From the NCBI GenBank assembly GCA_964424945.1, contig CAYRLB010000055.1:1-17130 (forward strand): 17,130 nt of DNA, written 5' to 3'. The translations under genes were made by a program, and so were the position numbers. The stretch is from WHSP01 sp964424945. Lineage in GTDB: Bacteria > Gemmatimonadota > Gemmatimonadetes > Longimicrobiales > Longimicrobiaceae. The notes below the pieces were generated by a model. The model was not told the DNA's origin and did no database searches. It was given only the letters and a program-made list of their open reading frames with translations. Shown here piece after piece: positions 6,739 through 13,853 of this stretch. Position 1 is the stretch's first letter; each line of letters begins with the position of its first letter.

Positions 6739-7625
6739 TCCCACTTCCTCATCCAGCCGGCGAGGGCGTGCCGAAACTCGACGGAGAGGGGGGTCGAAAG
6801 GTGCGTCCCTCTGCGAACGCGCAGAAGGGTGGAGCGCTCCAGCGCGGTGGACAGCTCCTCGCCCTGGCGCAGCGGCACCACGCGATCGGAGTCGCCGTAC
6901 GCCAGAAGCACTGGAACGCGCGTTCTCGCTGCAGCGTCCGGAAGATCGAGTGATTCGAGCATTCCGTTGAGGGCATCGACGTACCCGAACATCCCGGGCG
7001 GCGGCGGGTTCTCGAGGCGTAGCGGATAGACCTCCCGCTTGAAGGGTCCAAACGAGGGAATAAGGCCGCTGAGGCCGTAATGCTCCCTTTCCTTCCATAC
7101 GAGCGCGAAGGTCCGGGGCGAGACTTCCGGCAGAAAGGAGCCGAGCGAGAGGTGGATGCGGAGCGGCGCTACCACCAGCGCGGCGGATGCCAGTCGTTCG
7201 GCGAGCGATGGGAGAGAGTCGAGAAGAAGAGAGCCGCCCAGGCTGACCCCGACCGCGTGGACAGGCCGATCCCCTGCCAGCTCTTCGCAGGTGGAAACTG
7301 CCTGCTCGATCGCATCACGTACCAGCGGCACCTCAAGCCGGGAATCTCCGCCCCTTCCATGACCCGGAAGATCGAATGTGTAGATCAGCGTGCCGCTGCT
7401 CAGGAGCTCCTTGAAGAGGCCGACCCAGCCGAAGAGCGCATCATTGCCCGCACCGTGCAGCGCCACAACCGCCCGGACCGGGGTGGATGACGGACGGAGG
7501 CAGTGCCAGCGAGCCGCCCCGCCAGCCCCGCTCGACGCCCCACCCCCTTCGATCCATCCCATCCCCTGCCTCTCGACCCACATCCGGAAGGAGCGCTCGA
7601 AGGGGAGCTCCCGTGCAGACTTCAC
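6735..7625 (-). CDS. alpha/beta hydrolase
   Basis: This is a serine hydrolase with the alpha/beta fold, 296 residues, no signal peptide. The oxyanion-hole region is VVALHGAG (53-60). The nucleophile elbow is GVSLG with Ser128, the acid is probably Asp247 in YGDSDRVVP, and the base is His275 in GTHLST. DLPGHGRGG (85-93) is the usual strand-4 loop, and residues 150-225 form a lid insertion. The substrate is unknown; esterase or thioesterase activity is plausible. The GTG start at 7625 overlaps the ndh stop as GTGA, implying coupling. An ATG at codon 15 is a possible alternative, and the first 40 residues are poorly conserved-looking. It overlaps the downstream amidohydrolase start by four bases. 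Confidence 0.88.
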   Translation of the reverse strand: MKSARELPFERSFRMWVERQGMGWIEGGGASSGAGGAARWHCLRPSSTPVRAVVALHGAGNDALFGWVGLFKELLSSGTLIYTFDLPGHGRGGDSRLEVPLVRDAIEQAVSTCEELAGDRPVHAVGVSLGGSLLLDSLPSLAERLASAALVVAPLRIHLSLGSFLPEVSPRTFALVWKEREHYGLSGLIPSFGPFKREVYPLRLENPPPPGMFGYVDALNGMLESLDLPDAAARTRVPVLLAYGDSDRVVPLRQGEELSTALERSTLLRVRRGTHLSTPLSVEFRHALAGWMRKWE

Positions 7626-8959
7626 CGCGACTCGCCGATCGACGCGGTAGCCTCTGCCTCGTCAGGCTCGTCGGGTGTCAGATGCTCATGGGGAAGAGGG
7701 TCAAGATCGCGCGATACCATGCCCGTGATCAATCGAGAACCGGTCTGCCAGGTGAGGTAGGCCCAGCCCCACTGGAATACCACCGCGATGCGGTTGCGGA
7801 AGCCGATCAGGAAGAGAAGATGAACGAAGATCCATGCGAGCCAGGCGATCAGTCCCGTGAGGTGCAGCCCGCCGATTTCAGCGATGGCATCGCCCCTTCC
7901 GATGGTCGACATCGTTCCCTTGTCGCGATACCGGAAAGGGCGGCGCTGCTCCCCCTTGATCGAGCGGCGGATGTTTCGACCGGTGGCGATCCCCTGCTGG
8001 ATCGCCACCGGAGCAAGGCCGGGAAGAGGCTTGCCGTCCGCACCAGCCGCATGCGCAAGGTCCCCCAGAACGAAGATTTCGGGATTGCCGGGCAGGCTCA
8101 GGTCCGGGCCGACATGAGCGCGGCCCATCCGGTCGACCTCGCCGCCCAGCGCCGCGCCAAGGGGGGAAGCGGCGACACCGGCTGCCCACACGACGTTGCG
8201 CGTCGGGATCCTCTCCTCGCCGATGTAGACCGCATCATGATCGATATTCGTCACGATGCTGCCAGTACGAACCTCGACGCCCCGCTCGCGCAGCGCTTCC
8301 TCCGCCTTCGCCGAAAGGTGCGGGGCGAAAGCAGGAAGGATCCGATCGCCACCTTCGATGAGGATGATCCTCGCTTTGGAAGGATCGATTCTTCGGAAAT
8401 CGCGGTTCAGCGAGTACTTCGAGACTTCGGCCATGGCGCCGGCCATCTCCACCCCTGTCGAGCCGCCACCGATCACCACGGTGGTGAGCGCCTCGGCCCC
8501 GAGCGTCTCATCCCGCTCCCGCTCGGCAACCTCGAACGCCAAGAGGAAGCGGCGTCGGATCTCCGTCGCGTCGTCGATGCTCTTGAGGCCGGGCGCCTCA
8601 ACGGCCCATTCCGGGTGGCCGAAGTACTGATCCACCGCGCCGGTAGCCACCACGAGGTAATCGTACGATATCGTGGACCCGTCGCTGAGGGTGATGAACC
8701 GGCCCGGCCTATCGACCGAGATGACTTCGCCCATGACGACTTCGGTATTCCGCTGCCGCCTCAGGATGCTGCGGATCGGGGATGCGATCTCCCCGGGGGA
8801 GAGCGCAGCAGTTGCCACCTGATACAGGAGCGGCTGGAAGAGATGGTAATTCCTTCGGTCGACGAGGGTGACCCGAACGGGGGCCTGCGCGAGTTCCCGG
8901 GCGGTGTTCAGCCCGGCGAATCCCCCTCCGATGATCACGACGTGCGGTTGGCTCACCAT
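7622..8959 (-). CDS. ndh: type II NADH:quinone oxidoreductase (NDH-2)
   Basis: NDH-2 passes electrons from NADH through FAD to quinone at the inner membrane without pumping protons. The 445-residue protein has the FAD-binding motif VVIIGGGFAGL (7-17), the second Rossmann motif VVIGGGSTGVEMAG (161-174), the FAD-contact segment IFVLGDLAH (295-303) and AIQQG (319-323). RNYHLFQPLLYQVATAALSPGEI (36-58) is a strong family signature. A hydrophobic C-terminal stretch (about 368-388, LTGLIAWLAWIFVHLLFLIG) fits membrane anchoring. The start ATG has AAGGA about eight bases upstream. It is the first gene of a coupled group with two hydrolases and lies downstream of the sigma-factor terminator, so it needs its own promoter in 8960-9014; none there is convincing. 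Confidence 0.93.
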   Translation of the reverse strand: MVSQPHVVIIGGGFAGLNTARELAQAPVRVTLVDRRNYHLFQPLLYQVATAALSPGEIASPIRSILRRQRNTEVVMGEVISVDRPGRFITLSDGSTISYDYLVVATGAVDQYFGHPEWAVEAPGLKSIDDATEIRRRFLLAFEVAERERDETLGAEALTTVVIGGGSTGVEMAGAMAEVSKYSLNRDFRRIDPSKARIILIEGGDRILPAFAPHLSAKAEEALRERGVEVRTGSIVTNIDHDAVYIGEERIPTRNVVWAAGVAASPLGAALGGEVDRMGRAHVGPDLSLPGNPEIFVLGDLAHAAGADGKPLPGLAPVAIQQGIATGRNIRRSIKGEQRRPFRYRDKGTMSTIGRGDAIAEIGGLHLTGLIAWLAWIFVHLLFLIGFRNRIAVVFQWGWAYLTWQTGSRLITGMVSRDLDPLPHEHLTPDEPDEAEATASIGESR

Positions 8960-9014
8960 GCCGATCCTTTCCGACCTGCGGGAGACGGTTTCTCAGACGG
9001 TGAAAGCTTCCTGC

Positions 9015-9054
9015 AAGAAAAAGCGCCCTCGGCTCCAGAGGGAGGCGAGGGCGC
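9015..9054 (-). terminator. intrinsic terminator after the sigma-factor gene
   Basis: On the minus strand a perfect nine-pair stem GCGCCCTCG/CGAGGGCGC encloses a second short stem CTCC/GGAG with a four-base loop, and is followed directly by TTTTTCTT. It starts 23 bases after the sigma-factor stop and separates that gene from ndh. Confidence 0.92.
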
Positions 9055-9076
9055 CGAAGGCCGGGCATGGATCGCC

Positions 9077-9757
9077 TCAGACCGGGACGGGCAGAAGACT
9101 TCGGAAGGAGTTCCTCGCCCTGTTCAAGCGGCTCTTCACCGTCCCGACCGGAATGCCGATCGCTTCAGCGATCTCTTCATAGGAGAGGTCCTCAACCTCG
9201 CGCATGACGAAGGGGATCCGGTGGTGCTCGTCCATCTGTTCGATGGCGATATCGATCGCGACCCGCAGCTCCGAACGATAGGTCTCCTGCTCGGGGTCCG
9301 CACCCCCCGCCTGGAACTCGACGGGCCGGGAAACGCCGCCGGCGGGAGTCGTCTCGGGGCGGAGTTCGGAGAACACCGTCTCGCGGCGCCGCGAGCGATT
9401 CCGGAACTCGTTCTTGAGGAGGTTGTTCGCGATCGTATGGATCCAGGTGGAGAACTTCCGGCCGGGATCGTAGCTGTCGCGCGCGCGATGGATACGAAGG
9501 AAGGTGTCCTGCGTGAGGTCCTCGACCCGCTCTTCATCATTCAGCCGCTTCCGCAGGAAGCCCTGAATCCTCGGCTCGTAGCGACGCATGAGGAGCTGGA
9601 ACCCCTCTTCATCGCCATTCGTGTAGAGCTGGAAGAGCTGCTCGTCGGTCAAATCGACATTCGGAATTCTTGCGGCGTCGTGGCGGAAAGCCGAAGACCG
9701 TCGGGTTGGGCCGCCCGATGAGGAACGCGGTTGGCAGCGAGCCGAGGAGTTCTTCAT
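9077..9757 (-). CDS. RNA polymerase sigma factor, ECF-like (sigma70 family)
   Basis: This 226-residue sigma factor has region 2 (about 36-118: DLTDEQLFQLYTNGDEEGF, RVEDLTQDTFLRIHRARD, FSTWIHTIANNLLKNEFRNR) and region 4 (about 168-222: MDEHHRIPFVMREVEDLSYEEI, IGIPVGTVKSRLNRAR). Regions 1.2 and 3 are absent, as in ECF sigma factors. The first 33 residues are Ser/Arg-rich and not typical of the fold, and the linker between domains (about 125-165) is somewhat long. No anti-sigma gene is adjacent: ndh lies downstream beyond a terminator. The gene therefore appears to be a single transcription unit. ATG 9757 is supported by the promoter just upstream; there is no Shine-Dalgarno sequence. Confidence 0.93.
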   Translation of the reverse strand: MKNSSARCQPRSSSGGPTRRSSAFRHDAARIPNVDLTDEQLFQLYTNGDEEGFQLLMRRYEPRIQGFLRKRLNDEERVEDLTQDTFLRIHRARDSYDPGRKFSTWIHTIANNLLKNEFRNRSRRRETVFSELRPETTPAGGVSRPVEFQAGGADPEQETYRSELRVAIDIAIEQMDEHHRIPFVMREVEDLSYEEIAEAIGIPVGTVKSRLNRARNSFRSLLPVPV

Positions 9758-9764
9758 GGATCCG

Positions 9765-9793
9765 AATCTAATGATGATCCGAAAATTTGTCGA
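9765..9793 (-). promoter_or_regulatory. promoter of the sigma-factor gene, leaderless-type
   Basis: On the minus strand TCGACA (-35, 5 of 6 matches, 9788-9793) lies exactly 17 bases from TAGATT (-10, 4 of 6, 9765-9770). The -10 box ends seven bases before ATG 9757, so the transcript would begin at the start codon. GATCCGAA also occurs twice here (9759-9766 and 9776-9783), 17 bases apart, which might be a binding site on one face of the helix. Confidence 0.5.
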
Positions 9794-9833
9794 GTCTCCT
9801 GAATCGAAGGCCGGGGATTTCTGCTATCGACCG

Positions 9834-10925
9834 TTAACGACCCGCCTGCCGATCCCGGATCACCATGTAGAGCAGCGCAGCCAGCAGCAGGTGCACATAA
9901 AAGGTGAAGAAGCGCCAGGCTGCGGTCGTAAGAGGAAGGATCGCCGCAGGGATGAAGGGTGAGTAGACGACGAAGAAGGCGGCCTCGGCACCCCCGGCGC
10001 CCCCGGGAGTCGGGACGAAGGCGGCGAGCGTGAAGACGACCCACTGAAGAATCCCGAACAGCACGGGATGAACAGGGGCGCCAAGAAAGGCGACGAGGGC
10101 GGACACGATGGAGTAGCGGGCCGCCCACTGCACACTCGTCAACGACATGCTCAGCGCGAAGCGGGCTTTTCCATTCGAGCGGATCAGCCGGAATACCTCG
10201 CGTGCATCGATCCAGCTGCCACGAAGGCGTCGCTTGGTCCGCCCGGCCAGACGCAGCCCCTTCCGCTGCGTCCTCCGACCGAACCGACCGCCGAGCACCC
10301 ATCGCAGCGCGAGCCAGCTGAACAGCGCGATGCCGCCCGCGACGAGGAAGAGTGCCGGGGCGCTCTCCCGAAGCTGCCCGGCCGCCTCCGCAAAGACCGG
10401 ATTGCCCCACGATGCGGTCAGGTAGATGCCGATCGGAATTGCAATGAGGAAGAAGAGACCATCCTCGATCGGGGTCAGAGTCGCTAGGGAAACCGCGGCG
10501 CCGGGGCTCACCCCCTTCTGAACCAGCATCCCCCACTTGAAGAAACCTCCTCCCACCGCGGTCGGGCTTACCGCCGATCCCAGATCGGTCGCGAGAGTGA
10601 TACGGAAGGCATCGCGGAAGCTCACGCCGTGACCCAGAAACCGGGTCCAGATCAGCAACCGGAGGGCATTTGCGAACCAGGGTACCACCCCGAGGAGGAG
10701 GGCGAGTACCAGATACCCACGCGGTAGATCGGCGAGGGACGCCAGCAGCGACCGGTCCGTCCGCCAGAGCGAGAAAAGAACGTTCCCGAAGACGCCGATC
10801 GGGATGACGATCATCGCCGACCGGAAGAGCTTGTCGAAACCGCGGGGCGGGGTTGCCGGCGTGCGGCTCGGGGGGGAGGTGCGTGTGGCCGGATGGGTGC
10901 GGTCCACGCCGGTTGTCGGCTCCAT
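9834..10925 (-). CDS. YbhN/LPG-synthase-TM family membrane protein (flippase-like)
   Basis: This is a polytopic inner-membrane protein of the UPF0104/LPG_synthase_TM family (PF03706), whose members include lipid-flippase-like and glycolipid-linked proteins. The 363-residue product has a Pro/Thr-rich cytoplasmic N-terminus (1-30) and about eight hydrophobic helices. Signature segments are ITLATDLGSAVSPTAVGGGFFKWG and VPTPGGAGGAEAAF. It lacks the soluble lysyl-transferase domain of MprF. A basic loop (RRTQRKGLRLAGRTKRR) lies in the middle. The ATG at 10925 shares one base with the stop of the glycosyltransferase gene (TGATG), so translation is coupled and a shared lipid-linked substrate is plausible. 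The frame is open to 11003, but that part is inside the glycosyltransferase gene. Confidence 0.88.
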   Translation of the reverse strand: MEPTTGVDRTHPATRTSPPSRTPATPPRGFDKLFRSAMIVIPIGVFGNVLFSLWRTDRSLLASLADLPRGYLVLALLLGVVPWFANALRLLIWTRFLGHGVSFRDAFRITLATDLGSAVSPTAVGGGFFKWGMLVQKGVSPGAAVSLATLTPIEDGLFFLIAIPIGIYLTASWGNPVFAEAAGQLRESAPALFLVAGGIALFSWLALRWVLGGRFGRRTQRKGLRLAGRTKRRLRGSWIDAREVFRLIRSNGKARFALSMSLTSVQWAARYSIVSALVAFLGAPVHPVLFGILQWVVFTLAAFVPTPGGAGGAEAAFFVVYSPFIPAAILPLTTAAWRFFTFYVHLLLAALLYMVIRDRQAGR

Positions 10926-12070
10926 CAGCCTTGCGCTCTGCCCCGTGATTCTTCGATCACCCGGGCGTAGCTGTCGATCAGGCCCCCATTGATCTCTTCC
11001 CACTTCCGGGAGGAAGCCGAGCTACGGCCATCTTCGCCCATCCGTCCCCTCATCTCCGCATCCCTCAGCAGTCGCTCGAGGTAATCGGCGATGTCTCCTA
11101 TATCGTTAGCCTTCGCGACATAGCCATTCGATCCATGGCGGATGAGATCCTGTGGGCCGCCACGATCGACGACGACCGCCGGGGTTCCCGACGCGAGCGC
11201 CTCGAGCACGACGTTGCCCAGGGTCTCGGTCGTCGACGGAAAGACGAAAACGTCAGACGATGCGTACCAGCGAGCCAACTCCGCCCCACTCTGCTGTCCC
11301 GCGAAGATGGCGTCGGGAAGCGCCCGCTCGAGCGTCGGTCGGAGCGGTCCATCTCCCACCAGCGCAAACCGATAGCGAATGCCGCGCTTCTTCAGCTCCC
11401 GATCGAGCGGGATGAGGTCGTGCAGATCCTTCTCCTTCACGAGACGGCTGACCAGAAGAAGAACCGGCTCGTCCTCCGCCACCCCGTGCCGCTCGAGAAG
11501 GAAGGATCGATCACGATGATGGGGTGAAAAGCCCGCCAGGTCGATACCTCGTGACCAGAGCTCCAAATTTCGCATGCCCTGCTCACCAAGCTCCCGGATG
11601 ATGCTCTCCGAGGGCACGTAGATCCGGGCGCACCGCTCGTAGAAGCGCCGCAGCAGCGACCATCCCTGCGCTTCGAACCGACCGATCCCGTAGAAGCGGA
11701 AGTAGGAAACGAAATGCGTATGAAAGCTCGCGACGACCGGAACACCCATTCCGAGCGCGAGCGTCTGTGCACGGTAGGCGAGCGGGGTCGGACTCACGAC
11801 GTGAATCAGATCCGGACGGAATTCCTCGAGCGCTCGCCGATACGGTGCGATCCGCGGAACACTCACCCGATAATCCGGATAGGGTGGGAAGTGGATGTAC
11901 TTCGTCTCCCTCACCCGCGAGTGCCATGAGACCTCGGGCCCCGGCACAAAGGGTGAAAAGACGAGAAAGTCGACCTCCCGCCTCTCGAGGGTGCCGAAGA
12001 GACGGGCAAGCGTGCGGGAAACGCCGTCGACGAGCGGGTAAAGGCTTTCGGTGAAGTAGGCGACTCTCAA
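10925..12070 (-). CDS. GT4 family glycosyltransferase
   Basis: This is a GT-B-fold retaining glycosyltransferase of 381 residues, resembling lipid-modifying enzymes such as MgtA/PimB/SqdX. The N-terminal acceptor domain opens with RVAYFTESLYPLVDGVSRTL, with the Gly-containing loop after strand 1, and contains ASFHTHF (114-120). The C-terminal nucleotide-sugar domain has LWSRGIDLAGF (171-181), VSRLVKEKDL (207-216), LVGDGPLR (237-244) and the E-x7-E type motif in TTETLGNVVLEALASGTP (280-297). The donor cannot be read from sequence; GDP-mannose or UDP-sugars are usual. No membrane helix is present, so it would act on a lipid acceptor at the cytoplasmic face. The start is a TTG at 12070 with no clear ribosome binding site; no earlier in-frame start exists. 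It is followed without a gap by the flippase-like gene. Confidence 0.9.
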   Translation of the reverse strand: MRVAYFTESLYPLVDGVSRTLARLFGTLERREVDFLVFSPFVPGPEVSWHSRVRETKYIHFPPYPDYRVSVPRIAPYRRALEEFRPDLIHVVSPTPLAYRAQTLALGMGVPVVASFHTHFVSYFRFYGIGRFEAQGWSLLRRFYERCARIYVPSESIIRELGEQGMRNLELWSRGIDLAGFSPHHRDRSFLLERHGVAEDEPVLLLVSRLVKEKDLHDLIPLDRELKKRGIRYRFALVGDGPLRPTLERALPDAIFAGQQSGAELARWYASSDVFVFPSTTETLGNVVLEALASGTPAVVVDRGGPQDLIRHGSNGYVAKANDIGDIADYLERLLRDAEMRGRMGEDGRSSASSRKWEEINGGLIDSYARVIEESRGRAQG

Positions 12071-12128
12071 GGCGCCCCCCGCGATGCGGAGCGGCAGGAA
12101 GAGCTGATCCGGCCCCCGGAGCCAACCA

Positions 12129-12383
12129 CTACTCCACCCTCGACGCCTCCTCGCGGACTACCCGGTGCAGCGCCGAATGACCCGCCCGTCGTCGGCGCCA
12201 GCTTCGAAACGCCAGAATCCCGAAGAAGACGAGAGCCATGAGCGACCACTTCCACCAGGGAGCAGTCACCTCTCCCTCCCCGGCCGGCCGCACGTAGAAG
12301 ACGATCGCCAGCACAATGAGGCCCAGCACCATGGCGACCTCCACCAGCAGCAGCCGGTCCGTCCGCCGTACGGTTGTAACCAT
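12129..12383 (-). CDS. small two-helix membrane protein
   Basis: I do not recognise this 84-residue protein. It has two hydrophobic helices (about residues 11-32, RLLLVEVAMVLGLIVLAIVFY, and 45-60, WSLMALVFFGILAF) followed by a very basic tail (RSWRRRRAG) and no signal cleavage site. It looks like a small inner-membrane hairpin protein with a cytoplasmic C-terminus. It lies 58 bases upstream of the glycosyltransferase gene, in the same direction. The ATG at 12383 has only a G-run before it. Coding status rests on the membrane pattern and genomic slot. Confidence 0.6.
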   Translation of the reverse strand: MVTTVRRTDRLLLVEVAMVLGLIVLAIVFYVRPAGEGEVTAPWWKWSLMALVFFGILAFRSWRRRRAGHSALHRVVREEASRVE

Positions 12384-12605
12384 AAGCCCCCGGGTTGAAG
12401 TGCGGGTGCCCTATGTGGCAGAAATCGGACCCGAGCACGCAACTACAAGTCACAGCGGAACCTGCATCGTAAACGTATGTATTATGGAAACCGGTTCCGA
12501 GGCTCGATAAAGCCGACGTTACCCCCACCATTGACTCCATGAGTCCTCTCCGAGTGGGCACGGATGAGAGCCCGGGAGCGGCCCTGATTTTCCTTCCCTG
12601 AGCGG
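12384..12605. promoter_or_regulatory. 222-base intergenic region, probable promoter for the GT4 group
   Basis: No gene is visible here. The region is less GC-rich than its surroundings. On the minus strand it contains CATAAT (12481-12486, 5 of 6 matches to a -10 box) about 95 bases before the small membrane-protein start. The -35 at 17 bases is poor (TATCGA). GGAACCGGTTTCC just upstream of the box is a near-perfect palindrome. I found no intrinsic terminator for the acyltransferase gene that ends at 12606. Confidence 0.35.
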
Positions 12606-13760
12606 TTACAGCGAGCGGTCATAGAGGCGGTACCGACGATACGGGCGGCCATCGATCCGTTCGAGAGCGCGCACCATCTCATGGTTGTCCTCCAGGATCC
12701 ATGACGCTTCACCATGCGTGTAACCCGCGTCCGCCGCTGCCTGCCATGTCCTCGCGTAGAAGCCGACGCCCAATCCGGAATGCTGATATTTCGGCCTGAA
12801 GCCGAGCGTCAGAAAGCGCATGCCGCGGATCTTCCGCTTGTGCCACAGCAGCTTGAAGATCCCCAACGGAAAGAGGCGCCCGTCCGGGATGTGGCGGATC
12901 GCCTCGTTGAGGTCGGGCAGCGCCAGGCCGAATCCGACCGCTTCGCCCTCCGCTTCTGCAACGAGGCACAGGTTCGGGTCGACGAAAGGCCTGAACTCCT
13001 TCGCCAGATGCTCGAACTCCTCGTTCGTCATCGGGACGAAGCCCCAATTCTTCGACCACGCCGCGTTGTAGACCTCCTTGATCGCATCGACGTCCTGCCG
13101 GAAGCGCTTGAGACTGAGCGGTCGGATCGTCACGCCCTCGCGCTTCAGGATCCTGTCGAGTAGTTCGACGCCCCGTCGCGGCGTCCTGGACGGGTCGTCC
13201 CAGTAGAAGGCGAGCAGATCCTTCACCTTCGTGAAGCCTGCCCTCTCGTGAAGCTCCCCGTAATATGCCGGGTTGTGCCCCATCATGAGTGTGGGCCGTG
13301 AGTCGAACCCTTCAACGAGGATGCCGGGTGAAGCGACCTCCTCGTTCGTGGAGAGGTTCACCGGCCCGCGCATGACCGTCATCCCGCGGTCGCGCAGCCA
13401 CGCTGCGGCAGCGTCGAAAAGTGCCGCAGACGTTGCCTCGTTGCGCTCACACTCGAAGAGGCCGAAGAAGCCGATCCGGTCCTCGTGGAACTCGTTGTGG
13501 AGATGGTTGACGATCGCCGCGATCCGCCCCACGACCCGCCCTCGACGCTCTGCTATGAAGTAGGCGACCTCGGCATGCCGATGGAAGGGGTGCTTCGCCC
13601 GGTTCAATGCCGAGCTGATGCTCATGCGAAGCGGGGGGATCCAGTTCGGATCCCCCTGGTTCATCGTCCAGGCGACATCGATGAAGCCTTTCAGCGACTG
13701 ACCGTCGGGGATCTCCCGGATGGTCACATCGAGCTGTCTCTGTTCAACGATCGCGGGCAT
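12606..13760 (-). CDS. GNAT-fold acyltransferase, candidate bacterial ceramide synthase (bCerS-like)
   Basis: This 384-residue protein belongs to the YghO-like group with two GNAT-type halves. The N-terminal half contains RRGRVVGRIAAIVN (72-85) and the conserved-looking RGPVNLSTNEEVASPGILVEGF (131-152). The C-terminal half holds an acyl-CoA-site-like loop in RPKYQHSGLGVGFYARTW (322-339) and ends in a helix with EDNHEMVRALERI. In Caulobacter a protein of this superfamily (bCerS) N-acylates the sphingoid base and acts with Spt and CerR, both of which have relatives just upstream here. The ceramide synthase role is therefore inferred from family and context. The start is ATG 13760 without a ribosome binding site; a GTG at codon 12 is possible. 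An intrinsic terminator ends 23 bases before this start. Confidence 0.78.
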   Translation of the reverse strand: MPAIVEQRQLDVTIREIPDGQSLKGFIDVAWTMNQGDPNWIPPLRMSISSALNRAKHPFHRHAEVAYFIAERRGRVVGRIAAIVNHLHNEFHEDRIGFFGLFECERNEATSAALFDAAAAWLRDRGMTVMRGPVNLSTNEEVASPGILVEGFDSRPTLMMGHNPAYYGELHERAGFTKVKDLLAFYWDDPSRTPRRGVELLDRILKREGVTIRPLSLKRFRQDVDAIKEVYNAAWSKNWGFVPMTNEEFEHLAKEFRPFVDPNLCLVAEAEGEAVGFGLALPDLNEAIRHIPDGRLFPLGIFKLLWHKRKIRGMRFLTLGFRPKYQHSGLGVGFYARTWQAAADAGYTHGEASWILEDNHEMVRALERIDGRPYRRYRLYDRSL

Positions 13761-13783
13761 CGCAGGGTTCGGGGGCAGGTGCC

Positions 13784-13820
13784 AAGAAAACGCCCCGCCC
13801 TTCGGGTCGGAGGGCAGGGC
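13784..13820 (-). terminator. intrinsic terminator between the Spt-like and acyltransferase genes
   Basis: On the minus strand GCCCTGCCCT pairs with AGGGCGGGGC (ten pairs, one of them G-U) around a nine-base loop, followed by GTTTTCTT. It lies 33 bases after the Spt-like stop (13854) and 23 bases before the acyltransferase ATG (13760). Confidence 0.85.
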
Positions 13821-13853
13821 ATCGGATTCGTGCGGCTTGCCGGAAGCTGTCGG

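Noticed and set aside
7487..9721. Very long plus-strand open frame (744 codons) opposite ndh and the sigma factor
   Set aside because: It is antisense to two genes with complete family motifs, has no recognisable domain, and its composition (Arg, Asp, Glu, Pro-rich) is that of a shadow frame in GC-rich DNA.
12067..12561. Minus-strand frame of 164 codons overlapping the small membrane-protein gene
   Set aside because: The Gly/Ser-rich translation has no features, whereas the alternative frame encodes two clear membrane helices with a basic tail.
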